Source of the DNA: Isochrysis galbana
Lineage: Eukaryota > Haptophyta > Isochrysidales > Isochrysidaceae
Reading direction: 5' to 3'
DNA length: 64,000 nt
NCBI GenBank assembly: GCA_018136815.1
Contig: CM030940.1
Location: 1,680,213 to 1,744,212, forward strand
The notes below the pieces were generated by a model. The model saw only the letters and a list, made by a program, of their open reading frames with translations. It had not been told where the DNA came from and did not search any database. Positions 1 through 9,403 of this stretch are shown piece by piece; positions within the stretch are counted from its first letter, which is position 1; each line of letters begins with the position of its first letter. The position numbers and the translations under genes were made by a program.

Positions 1-2
1 CG

Positions 3-269
3 CTCGCGGATCTCGGTTGGAAGCAAGCGGAACCAAGCCCGCTCTTGTCCGACAGCAAGGGTGCAAAGGCACTCGCGGACAATCCCATCATGAAGGGTTT
101 GGCCCGTCACATCCATCGTCGTGAGCTCTACGTGCGTGAGCTCACGCAGAAGAATGTGTTACGCGTCTACCACGTTCAGACCGAGCTCAATGTGGCCGAC
201 ATGATGACGAAGCCCTTAGCGGCGAACAAGTTCACCAAGTTCCGTGGGCTGATCATGGTTCGCATCTGA
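3..269 (+). pseudogene. Ty1/Copia pol C-terminal fragment (RNase H end)
   Basis: The reading frame is open from the window edge to a TGA at 267-269 and gives the typical end of a Ty1/Copia polyprotein: a WKQ..PSPLLSDSKGAKALA segment (RNase H), then H(I)..R...VRE, and NVADMMTKPL near the end. These match the C-terminal part of Copia RNase H, which removes RNA from the RNA/DNA hybrid during reverse transcription. The rest of pol would lie left of the window. The fragment is on the plus strand, opposite to the Copia integrase/RT fragment that follows, so the two are not one intact element. Confidence 0.8.
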
Positions 270-325
270 GATCTTGCTGCCTTGCGAATCCCTCATTTGT
301 TGCCCTTCTCCGGGGGATCAGGTCA

Positions 326-420
326 AGGGGGGGTGAGAAGCGCAAGGCTTCATACAAGGCTTCATGCAAGGCTTAATGTGCGTCGTGAACCCAAGGCCTA
401 GCTATGGCTAGGTGGTGTGC
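326..420 (+). repeat. Possible polypurine tract and start of Copia 3' LTR
   Basis: Fifty-odd bases after the Copia pol stop, a purine run with eight G (about 326-336) is followed by TGAGAAGCGC, and then a region with direct repeats of CAAGGCTT. This is where a polypurine tract and the TG start of a 3' LTR are expected. No LTR end or partner is visible, so it is an inference from position. Confidence 0.35.
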
Positions 421-471
421 AAAGCATTTGTTCTTGTTGGGGTTTTGTTTTTGTGTCGGTTACGTGATCGG

Positions 472-518
472 CGGTTGAGTCGGTTACGGCGGTTGAGTCG
501 GTTACGGCGGTTGAGTCG
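472..518. repeat. 18-bp tandem repeat, about 2.6 copies
   Basis: The unit CGGTTGAGTCGGTTACGG occurs at 472-489 and 490-507, with a partial third copy to 518. It lies beyond the broken 3' end of the Copia reverse transcriptase fragment. Confidence 0.85.
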
Positions 519-589
519 TTTGAACGGACACCGGACCGTGCAAGGGTAGAGACCCCTAAGAGACAAGTAACAAGAAAGCTTTCGCCACT

Positions 590-2285
590 CAGCCACCAAT
601 TGCGGCCGGACTGCACCAAGCCATAGAGCGATTGCCCTAAGAGGGCTGCTAGTTCTTGTCCTTGTTCATCGTACTTGCGGTAGTTCTTGGGCATGCGTAC
701 CCAAACGCGCTCGTTGGGGGGCAACTCGCTCTGCGTGTACGCGGAGATGGCGTCGGCGGCGCCCTTGTACGTGCACATGATGACGGAGATGACGCAGAAC
801 AGTCGAAAGCCGCCATGGGAGATGGTTGGCGAGTACGAGAGGTCAAAGTCAATGCCCGGTACTTGGCGGAAGCCTTGAACGTACATGCGCGACTTGCGGA
901 TGCCGTCGCGCTTGTAGCGGAGGGTCTCACCTAGTGGGATGGCGCGTCCCACTTCCTTGATTGGCTTCTCGTCGATGAAGGTCTTGTTGGTCACCAAGGT
1001 GTTGTACTCCTTCATGCGCGCCTCCTCCCACAAGTCTTGTTCATCTTGTGGTAGGAACTTGAGTTGGTGCGGCTTGAAGGGCTTTGGGAAGCCGATGTAG
1101 ATGGCGTCGTTGCACACCTCGGTCGCCATCAAGATCTTGTGGCACATCGACGCCGAGTACTCGCTTGCACTCTCGTCGCCAAAGACAGTGTTGTCGTTGC
1201 CCAAGGTGGAGTAGTCCATCACCGTGTACGGGAGCTCCTCTCCCGCGATGCGGCTTGAGCGGCGTGGTGCGGTGTCCTCCTTGCCATCTTCCGACTCGAA
1301 TGGCCCGCGTTGCACTTCGCCACTTGGCGTAAGCGTATCGTTATCCTCCTCATCGGACTCGATGATGCGGCGGTGACGTTGAGGAGCTCGGATAGGCGAC
1401 GTGGTGTCGGAGGCATTGTCGCTATTGTCCTCTTCCACCTCCGTGATGGGGCCCGAGTAGGAATGCTCCGAGGGCGTGTAGTCCGGATCCTCGTGGTCCT
1501 CCGGGATGCCAAACGCGTAGATTGAGCCATGCATCTTGCCGTATTGGTCGGTCTTGTCAATGGGGATCTCACCCCCCCTCGTGGTTTTCCACGGAAACTC
1601 GGACTCCATGAAGGTGGCGTGCACACCGCTCACAAACACCTTGCCCGTCTCGAGCGACATGAAGATGTTGCCCGTGTGGTAGCGTGCCGGGCCCAAGTAG
1701 ATGCACTCTTGTGCTTGCTCCGACAAGTTGTTGTCGCGGTACGCCTTGGGCTTTTGCACGATGGCCTTGCAACCGAACACCTTGAGCATGCTCAGGTTGA
1801 CCGTGTGGCGGATGCCGGCACGCACTAGAGGAGGAGCAGTGTCTTTGGCGCCGGGGATGCGGTTGATGATCACCATCGCGGGATAGAGCGCAAACTCCCA
1901 ATACTCTTGGGGGGCATTGCACCCCAGGAGCAATGGACGCATGGTGCGCTCGAGCAACTTGACCGCGATTTCCGCAGGGTTGCCCCACGGCTCGTACGGG
2001 TTGCTCTCTTGCTTGCGGATCAAGTTGCTATCGCAAATCTCTTGCACCTTGTCGCTCTTGAGCACGGGCTCATTGTCCGAGTGCAAGCGCTTCACGATGA
2101 AGAACCCTTGCGTGTCCGCCAAGAAGCGCTGCAACATCGTTGGATGCTCCGACTTGAAGCGCATGGGATACACGAACACGAGGCCGGAGAAGACGTCGTA
2201 GAACACGTCCACGTACTTGTAGCCCGTGAGCACGCTGCGGCAAGGCATAGTGAGGATGTCGTTGGTGATAACGTCAGTGGCCGTC
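590..2285 (-). pseudogene. Ty1/Copia pol fragment: integrase core plus start of reverse transcriptase
   Basis: A long minus-strand frame is open from 2413 to 398, but only about 2285 to 590 resembles Copia pol. In order it shows the integrase core (KYVDVFYDVFSG, then HSDNE, then NPAEIAVKLLER, fitting the D-D-E triad), an acidic linker, and the start of the RVT_2 reverse transcriptase: a WEEARMKEYNTL..NKTF entry, YVQGFRQVPGIDF, and the first catalytic Asp in AADAISAY. It is cut after SLYGLVQSGRNWW, so the YVDD box and RNase H are missing. The first 40 residues of the frame come from a foldback copy of the RT region (2298-2379) read out of frame. Non-functional. Confidence 0.85.
695..776 (-). 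repeat. Left arm of 82-bp inverted repeat within Copia RT
   Basis: This part of the RT reading frame is repeated in inverted orientation at 2298-2379 with a single mismatch (81 of 82 by eye). The arms bracket about 1.5 kb of the same Copia fragment. Confidence 0.9.
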
Positions 2286-2297
2286 GTACTTCTCTTC

Positions 2298-2379
2298 GTG
2301 CACGTACAAGGGCGCCGCCGATGCCATCTCCGCGTACACGCAGAGCGAGTTGCCCCCCAACGAGCGCGTTTGGGTACGC
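2298..2379 (+). repeat. Right arm of 82-bp inverted repeat, foldback copy of Copia RT
   Basis: Inverted copy of 695-776. It sits just upstream of the integrase segment, where no RT sequence belongs, so it is a displaced copy rather than part of the normal element order. Confidence 0.9.
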
Positions 2380-2413
2380 GCGGGGGGGTTACTCTTCGGG
2401 CGCGAACTGTCAA

Positions 2414-3070
2414 CAGCGAATCATAAAAGTAGTTTTATGATTTTCTAAGTAGTATCGTTGTTGCCCATGTTAGTATTTAAAAAGCCCTGTTTGACCGCCC
2501 TACAACCAGTCTCCCGCACCTCTTCCACAGGTGCCCGATTCCACAACCTAATAATACGCGATTTGCTTGCTCGTAAGGGCGGGCACCCCGCGGGTGGAGT
2601 GTTTGACCACTTACCAAAATGGACGAGGGGCAAAGCAAATGGTTGCGTTGCACCCCAGACGAAAGCAAAGAATAGGTAGAGGAGGGAATGGGGGTAGAAC
2701 TTGTTGACTACGACAACAAAGATGGAAGTGGGGAAAGAGGCAGGGAGAGTTCCAAATGGAGCGCAATTGCTCGTGCCCCCAAGTTGCTGTGAATAAGCGC
2801 GAAGTCGTGATTGTGGCAAGCTGAGAATCGTTGGACGAGTAAAAAATACGACCACGTCCAAGCCCGTACGCTGGGTGCAGCGCCATTAGGTCGCATGAAG
2901 GCAGTCGTACACTAGGACAGCTATTGTTTGTACCTTCCGGTCCCCTCCCCGCTCCCGCCGGGCTGCTCGCGCAACCATGCTGAAATGTGCGTGTGCCCGG
3001 TATGATCCGCCCCTGAGAGTGGCAACGCACAAGAGTTGGTGAGACGCCATTTGACCCAGCCCGGGCAGTC
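2414..3070. other. Intergenic, no gene seen
   Basis: No frame here resembles a known protein. At about 2474 there is an AAAAGCCCT.TTTGACCG motif that also occurs near 14869; its meaning is unknown. The stretch separates the Copia remnants from the 3' end of the ankyrin gene. Confidence 0.5.
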
Positions 3071-5386
3071 CTAGTGTGGATCATGCGTGGGGAGGCGATC
3101 TGGGGCGCCATGACGTATGTAGTCTAGCAAGCTATGGCTGTGGACGGGTGGGATGACAGAGGTGAACAGGTGGAGCTGCACGATGTAGGAGTTGCTCCGG
3201 GAGTTGGCTGGCCGGGCGGTGTGTGGCGCACAGTCAGCAGCCGTGCCCTTCACGTAGCCATCCGGGTTTGCCACCTTCCAGTCGCAGCCTCCTCGGACAA
3301 GAGCTTTGACACATTCGAAGTGGTTGTTCTTGGCAGCATAGTGCAATGCCGTCTCGCCCTGCTTGTTCACATGGTTCGGTTCGGCACCCGCCTTCAAGCA
3401 AAGGACACAACATTCTGTGTAGCCGTTCTGCGAGGCACGCTTCAGCGGTGCGTTGCCGTTGGTCTACACTTGCGCGGCAGCAGAAGCGCGCCGGGGTGGG
3501 GTGGGGGGGTGGGGGGGTGACACGCTAGGAGTGTATGGGGCAGGCTTAATGTGCCAGCGCGCGCTATCAGTTGGCTGGACGCGCCCTGTCTCCCCATTTC
3601 CCGGCTGCTCGTGGCGGTCACACCGCGTGCAGGTTGCTTTTTTGTTCCTTCCCCAACCCTCCATTGCGCGCACACAATCGCAGTGCAGGCCGCTCGATGG
3701 TAAGAGCACCTGAATGAGGTTGACGTCCGCACCATGGTCGATGAGCCATTGCACCGCTGCTGCCTGTCCTGCGCCCGCTGCAAGATTGACAGGCGTTGTG
3801 CCGTCATCGCGCTGTCTATTAATAGCTGCCAAGGGGTCGGGGCAGTGTTTGAGGAGCATCTCGGCCACGTGCAGCTTGCCAGACATGACGGCCGACATGA
3901 GCGGCGTCACATTACCCGTGCAGATAGTATTTGGCTGTCCTCCCTTCTCGAGCAGGCGTTCGACGAGCCAGGGGTAGCCCGCCCCACTTGCCGCCTTCAG
4001 CCAGTCGTTTAGGCGCCGCTGCGATGCGTTGATGTCTATGAGTGCACAGGGTGGGCGGGCAGATCGGCGGAGGGCACGCGCGCGGCCATGCGCAGCGGCG
4101 GCGGCGCACGAGGATGCTGTGACGAGGGAGGGGGAATTGGGGGCTTCGAGCTCGGGGCGACGCGTCGAGTGGCAGGACTCACAGTCGAGCGCGTCATCAC
4201 CGCATGCCGCAGCTTGCACCTCAGGGAAGCTCGAGCACGCTCGCGCGCCAGTAATGCACGAGCGCACGCGGTCGTTGAGCTCCTCGTAGCCGCCCTCCAT
4301 TTTGTTGACTTGCCCTAGGATTCGCTCGCGGTCCTCAGGATTGAGCGCGTCAGCCTGCTTGATGTCGATCAAGTTTTGCAGAGCCTTGGTCATGTCGGAG
4401 TTGCCCTGCGTACGGCAAAAGCATGCGCGTCAGGGTGGCAGGGTGCAACGGCGTGCTCCGCAGGGACTACAGAGGTGCGCTTCCCAGGAGAAGTGGGGAG
4501 GCGAAATTGAGCGAGGGAGAAGGGGGAAGAGGAAAGGCGAGGGGAGAGCAGGGCATCCACACACCTGAAACGCATAGAATCCCTCCTCGCTCCTCTGTGA
4601 GCTCATGTTGCCCACCTTCATTATAATGGCAAAGCGCGGGTCCTTCTTCTCTGCCTCGATGGCTGACATGACGTCGACGAGGCACCACGCGCGCAGGAAG
4701 CTGATTTGAGCGCGAATGGGTGCGGGCACCAGGTCTATCCTGCGCGCGAGCATCTCTGAGTTGGAGAGGTTGGCAAGACAGTTGACCCCCTGGATCTGCT
4801 TCGTGGGCGAGGCCTGGCAGCAAATCACGAAGGAGCTGCAGCGTGAGACGACGCTCGCGTACTGCAGGTCGGCACTGTTGCCCTCCCACTGGCGCACAGC
4901 AAAGATGTCGATCCAAACGCGCCGGTGGCGATCGGCGCGGTCGGCCAGCGCGCTCACTAGCACGCCCCATAGTGCGCCCCAGCTGTGCGAGACGAATGTG
5001 TCCGCACGGCCGACAGCACCGGAGCGGCGCACGTCCGGCAGGTCTGCGTACCGCAGCCGCGAGCCACGCGTCGCCGGCCGCACAATGTCGTACACAACCT
5101 TCCAGGTGGGAAGGTGCCAGCAGTCGTGCCGCCGCGTGAAGTCGAGCAGGAACTCGATGGTCACGCCCCGCTCGTGCAGAGCATCGGCAGCGGCAGCAGA
5201 GCCCGGCTCATTTGTGCCAAACGCTGTCAGGTCTTCTGCGGCTACAGCGGCGGCCCAGGCAGCCTCAGAGCGGTCAGGCTCGGGCTCCGGCTCGGGCTCG
5301 GGCTCGGGCGGCGCCGAGCGCACGCCCGCCCCCTCTTTGCACTGCTCAAGCACGTCCAGCTCGCCCTTGGAGAGCGAGCAGCCCAT
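3071..5386 (-). CDS. Myristoylated TIR-like/ankyrin-repeat protein, 3 exons
   Basis: Exons (minus): 5386-4565, 4405-3710 and 3463-3071, about 636 residues. Both introns are GT-AG and phase 0. The protein starts MGCSLSKGE, a classic N-myristoylation site (Gly2) with a palmitoylatable Cys3, so it is probably membrane-tethered. A PE-repeat linker (residues 28-38) follows. Residues about 95-260 form a TIR-like domain with FVSHSWG (131-137) and VWIDIFAV, a type seen in protist proteins; its activity is unknown. Exons 2 and 3 encode ankyrin repeats (TPLMSAVMSGKLHVAEMLL, TPVNLAAGAGQAAAVQWLI, TALHYAAKNNHFECVKALV). The last 50 residues look non-ankyrin, so a further 3' intron is possible. The upstream region is strongly CT-rich on the coding strand, like other leaders here. 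A membrane-bound signalling scaffold is an inference. Confidence 0.75.
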
Positions 5387-5499
5387 CGAGTCTGCTGCCG
5401 CCGCCGCGCGCTGCCCTCCCTTGCCCCTCGCCCGTGGACGGTATCACCGGCCCGACTCGCGGGATGAGCGCGCCCGCGCTCGCTCGCGCCGAGAGCGGC

Positions 5500-5830
5500 A
5501 GTCGGAAGGGGGGGGGAGAGGGAGGGGGAGAGGGAGGGGACGCGCGCGAGAGGGAGGGGGGAGGGGAAGGCTGTTTCCGCGCGGGGGAAGGGGAAGGGGG
5601 GGGCGGAAAAGGGCAATGCGGCGGCGGCGGCGGCGGGGGGAGTGGGGGGGGGCGGGGGGGGGCGGAAGAGGGGGGGAGAGAGAGAGAGAGGGAAGAGAGA
5701 GAGAGCGAGAGGGAAGAGAGAGAGGGAGAGAGGGAGAGAGGGAGGGAGAGAGGGAGAGAGGGAGAGAGAGAGGGAGAGAGGGAGAGAGGGAGAGAGGGAG
5801 AGAGGGAGAGAGAGAGAGAGAGTGGGCGGA
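5500..5830. repeat. GA/CT-rich low-complexity tract
   Basis: Near-pure purine on the plus strand: G-runs, then GAGA and GGGAGA repeats from about 5651 to 5825. It lies upstream of the minus-strand ankyrin gene and is probably its CT-rich leader or promoter. The region up to 6235 is GC-rich and shows no gene. Confidence 0.8.
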
Positions 5831-6237
5831 AGGGCGGCCCGCCGCCGCCTTGCGGACGGAGGGAGGAGCGGCCCACGGCGGCGAGTGGGGCCGCGCGCGG
5901 GGGGGGAGGGGGGGGCGCGCTCTCGGCTATTTTGGGGGCGCGGGGGAAGAGGGAAGAGGCCGGGATCCTCGCCCTCCTCCTCTCTGTGGGCGCCGGGAGG
6001 GGGGGGCGGAGGGGGGGGGGTGGGTTGCGCTGAAGAGGGGATGGGATGGGCGCACAGGAGCAGCACACACCCCGAGCCGCGCGCGCAGGAGAAGCCGCAG
6101 CTCACGTGTGGTTTGCGGAGTGCTGTCAAGTAGAGCTGTAGAGCTCTAGAGAGGTTTGCCAGTTCTCTTTCTCTTTGATGGTGGCTGGCCGGTTTCCCAA
6201 TGCTACGAGGACCGACTTTGGCTATGCCCATAGGATA

Positions 6238-6540
6238 CAAGTAGGTGGTAAAAAAAATACGCGCGCTCATTGTTTTAGGGGGGGTGAGTAGGTAGTTGAC
6301 GGGTGTTCATTGTCGAGCGCCGTGAGTTGGGTGTGTTCGCGGCGCAGCCGCGGGGTGCACTTCGTGGTTTCGCTTGGTTGAGCGCCGCGTTTACGCGGCG
6401 CGACGGAAATTTTCAGAGGTTTTGAGAGTGTTCACTTTATGGGTCAAGGGAGTAGTAGGTAGTTGACTATGTTCAAACGGTCAAAAAGTTTGAGTTGAGT
6501 TCGCGTTCGACTATCGACTATTTCTTTTACCACCTACTTG
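6238..6540. mobile_element. MITE with 16-bp terminal inverted repeats and TA target duplication
   Basis: The 303-bp unit begins CAAGTAGGTGGTAAAA and ends with its reverse complement; TA flanks both ends (6236-6237 and 6541-6542), as after Tc1/mariner-type insertion. Internal short repeats contain GTAGGTAGTTGAC (about 6289 and 6457). It has no coding capacity. A related partial copy lies near 27386. Confidence 0.75.
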
Positions 6541-6557
6541 TAGAGGATGGCTGTAGG

Positions 6558-6573
6558 CACGCGAGGGGCTGTA
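6558..6573. repeat. Target-site duplication (left) of LINE-like copy A
   Basis: CACGCGAGGGGCTGTA here and at 7722-7737 exactly flank the element at 6574-7721. Confidence 0.9.
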
Positions 6574-7721
6574 AATTTTAAATTTTTAACAAATTTTTAT
6601 GGGTCGCGGCGCGGCAAAGGAACGGGACTAGCCCTCACTCAAGACAGGACACCCTGCCGCGGCAAGCGCAAGCACCCTTCCCCCCTTATGCCACCCAGCT
6701 CTTCACTAGCTTTCTACCTGCGCTAGCCAGAGCGCCCCTCCCTCCACACTCAGACAGCCCCCTACGCCAGGATCCTGTTCTGGTCTCGCAGGCAAGGGGG
6801 CCTAATGGGAGGGAGAGGAGCAACTCCTCAGAGAGGAGCTGTGGGGAAGGAGATGTCTGAGTGGGGGCGCTATACCCTTGCGCTAGGCATGGGCAGCGAC
6901 GCCGCCTCAAGACATGTCCTCCCTCTTGTCTTGAGTCGAAATTTTTGGTGCTTGAAGCAGAGGGCAAGGGGGTTTGTGCTTCTTGGGTTAGTTGTAGTTG
7001 GAAGAGGGAGTGGGAGTGGGAGAGGGAGTGAAGTGTTGGAAGAGGGCCCAAGGCAGGGCACTGAGTTGAAGGTAATTGTGGCCCACAAGAGTGGGGTGAA
7101 AACGTGAAGTGTATCAACAAGGGTCTTGAGTTGAAATTTTTGGTGCTTTGAACAGAGGGCGAGGGGGTTCGTGCTGTTTGGGTTGGTTCTAGAGGGAAGG
7201 GAGAGTAGGAGAGGGAGTCAAGTGTTGAAGGAGGGCCCAAGGCAGGGCACTGAGTTGTAGGTTCTTGTGGCCCACAGGAGTGGGGTGAAAACGAGAAGTG
7301 AGTCAACATGTTGAAAAACAGAGGCACAAGTTGCTCTCCGTAGGAGATTGATGGTTGTGAAGTGCCCTCCCATGTTGGGTGCACTGATGGTAGAGGTTTC
7401 CACCATGGGGAGGGCAGCTGAGCTGCCCTCCCACATGAGGTGCTCTTGGGGTGGGAGGGTTTCCCACTGTTGGAGGGGGTCTCAAAGACCCCCTGCTTGC
7501 TACGCAGAGCCATGGGGGCAACCTGTTCGGTGCCAGTGCTCGCCACCCCGCGCGCTTGCGCGGGCGTGGTTTGGATGGGCTGGATGGGCTCTGAGAGGGC
7601 TTTCTGACGAGCCGCCCCGGGCGGCATGGGGCGTCCCAGGTGGGGCGCGGTGGCGAGGGTCGCCTGGGGCTCGGGAGCGGTCGCGGCACGCTCCATAGTT
7701 CAAACTATAACAATAGTTTTC
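6574..7721 (-). mobile_element. LINE-mobilised element, copy A (encodes a 336-aa ORF1-like protein)
   Basis: A 1148-bp element on the minus strand, bounded by a perfect 16-bp target-site duplication. Its 5' end (at 7721) has the palindromic leader AAACTATTGTTATAGTTT just before an ATG at 7696; its 3' end is AT-rich (CCCATAAAAATTTGTTAAA). The frame 7696-6686 encodes a Pro/Ser/Thr-rich 336-residue protein starting MERAATAPEPQ with no recognised domain. Copy B (11276-12425) is nearly identical and inverted. Variable-length target duplications point to target-primed reverse transcription. With only about 1 kb and no RT or endonuclease it must be non-autonomous. Confidence 0.8.
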
Positions 7722-7737
7722 CACGCGAGGGGCTGTA
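7722..7737. repeat. Target-site duplication (right) of LINE-like copy A
   Basis: Second copy of the 16-bp CACGCGAGGGGCTGTA. Confidence 0.9.
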
Positions 7738-7847
7738 GCATGAGCCTAGCGTCGGCAACGGGCACGAGGCGCACACGAGATCCCACTGCACTCCAACTCC
7801 CATGGCTGGGGAATAGATCTCGCGCTCGACTCCCCCACATGCTCCTC

Positions 7848-7922
7848 AACTAAGTTTATACTTAGCTCGCCCATGGGGGGGCACGAGCCCCCCCCTCTCT
7901 CCACTCCTCCCCTGCCAGAAAC
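7848..7922 (+). mobile_element. 5' leader of a second LINE-like family, truncated
   Basis: Contains the palindrome-like CTAAGTTTATACTTAG followed by an ATG frame MGGHEPPPLSTPPLP. The same leader and start occur in inverted orientation at 61461-61570. It ends where the next element's leader (AAACTATCGTTATAGTTT, from about 7928) begins, so it was probably cut by that insertion. Confidence 0.6.
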
Positions 7923-7925
7923 CAG

Positions 7926-9078
7926 AAAAACTATCGTTATAGTTTCAGCGATGGAGCGCGCGCCGACCGCTCCCACCTCCCAGCCCCCTGCCGCCACGAC
8001 GCCCCACCGGGGCCGCCCCAAGCCGCCGGAGCCGAAGCGCTCGCAGGCTGCCCCCCTCACGGACAGTGACGTCGACATGATGTTCCCGCCCTCACCTCCC
8101 CTACAACACCAGAAGCAGGGAACAGGCAGAGTCCTGTTCCCTGCAGAACAACAGGGCCAGCCTCTGGCCCTGCCGCCTGCCACTGCCGCCTTGCCACCCC
8201 AACAAGGACTCCCCATGGTGGGTGGCAGCACTGCTGCCACCCCCATGGAGGCAACTCCTACCACCAGTGCACCCCTCGTGGGCGGGCACTTCACACAACA
8301 ATCAATCCTGGGGGCCTTTTCGGCCTCCAACCTCTCAAAAAACACCAGTGATGGTGCATCAGTTCATCAGCTGACACCAACTTCGAGGCTGACACTGATA
8401 TCATAGCTGATATAAGCTGATGGACCTTATCAGCTGTTATCACCTCCAAGGCCCTGAGCGAGCAGATTATCAGCTGATATCAGTGGCTTGTGTATTTGCT
8501 GCAGATATAAAAATAACAAAACGCCCTCCAAGAAGGAATATTTGGGCGACACGCGGCTCAGATGACAGTACGCGGACGATGTGCACCGCAGCAGACCCGT
8601 TCGACTCCCGCTGGAGACCAGTACGACGTCCATCCGACCTCACAAAAATTTATTTTTTTTTCACTTTTTTTGGATGTAGAAAGTAAAGGGGACTGGGTGT
8701 TTTGTTTTCTCCCAGCTCCAAGCTGCTGACAACTGACAACTGATATCAGTTATCAGCTCGAGGTGAGCTGATACTGATGTAAAAAACTGATATCAGTACT
8801 GATGCACCATCACTGAAAAACACCAACCAGAAATCGTACGCCGAAGCGGCTGGACCCATGGCAAAGCAGCCAGCACAGAAGCAGCAAGGCCCACCTCAAC
8901 CCACTCAACAACCCACGCTACCCTCGCGCAAGCGAGCGGACCCGCAATCGGACCCAAAACCGAACCCACCCATAGCAACGCAATTCACCTCTCCCCCTCA
9001 TGATCAAGATGAGGAAGAGGAACCGGAGGGGCTCCGGGAGGGGGCTCCGGCAGTAAAGAGCTCATTTCTACTCTAGAG
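7926..9078 (+). pseudogene. LINE-like ORF1 fragment, interrupted by a hAT-type MITE
   Basis: The leader AAACTATCGTTATAGTTT precedes an ATG at 7951 (MERAPTAPTSQPP). The frame runs through a Pro-rich region to SNLSKNT, is broken at 8346-8815 by a MITE, then resumes (NQKSYAEAAGPMAKQP...) to a stop at 9076. With the insert ignored it is a Pro/Gln-rich, partly acidic protein of roughly 220 residues. It shares the MERA.TAP start with copies A and B and with 25912. Like them it holds perfect hairpins, for example 8115-8126 with 8133-8144. The real role is unknown; an RNA-binding ORF1 is an inference. Confidence 0.65.
8346..8815. mobile_element. hAT-type MITE with 8-bp target duplication
   Basis: A 470-bp element beginning CAGTGATGGTGCATCAGT and ending with its exact reverse complement, flanked by AAAAACAC at 8338-8345 and 8816-8823. 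An 8-bp duplication and a CAGTG terminus are typical of hAT transposons. Subterminal parts are full of CTGATATCAG-like palindromes. The interior (about 8540-8660) has tRNA-like A-box and B-box sequences and a T-run. No transposase. Confidence 0.85.
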
Positions 9079-9300
9079 CTCTAGTGCTAGTGTGCAGACT
9101 GGAAGGAAAGCGCTTGCGCGCGCCCGGCGGGCGGACGAGGCGCCGCCCGCCCGCCTGCCACGCCCTTGGCCCTCCGCCTCCGCACGCCGCACCGTCCCCT
9201 GGCGGCAGGCCAGCCTCCTCTTCGAAGAACGGCTTCTCTCCCGTAACCCCACCCTCTCAGCGCTTCGCGGCTGGCTCCCGCCTCTCTCCCTCGCGCGCCA

Positions 9301-9400
9301 NNNNNNNNNNNNNNNNNNNNNNNNNNNNNNNNNNNNNNNNNNNNNNNNNNNNNNNNNNNNNNNNNNNNNNNNNNNNNNNNNNNNNNNNNNNNNNNNNNNN
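9301..9400. other. Assembly gap (100 N)
   Basis: A run of exactly 100 N marks a gap of unknown size. It lies immediately before the signal-peptide ATG at 9404, so the upstream part of that gene is not visible. Confidence 1.
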
Positions 9401-9403
9401 GCG

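Noticed and set aside
4716-6149. Long plus-strand frame (Arg/Gly/Glu-rich) opposite the ankyrin gene and its leader
   Set aside because: It is antisense to a recognised gene and then runs through GA repeats; its composition is repeat-driven.
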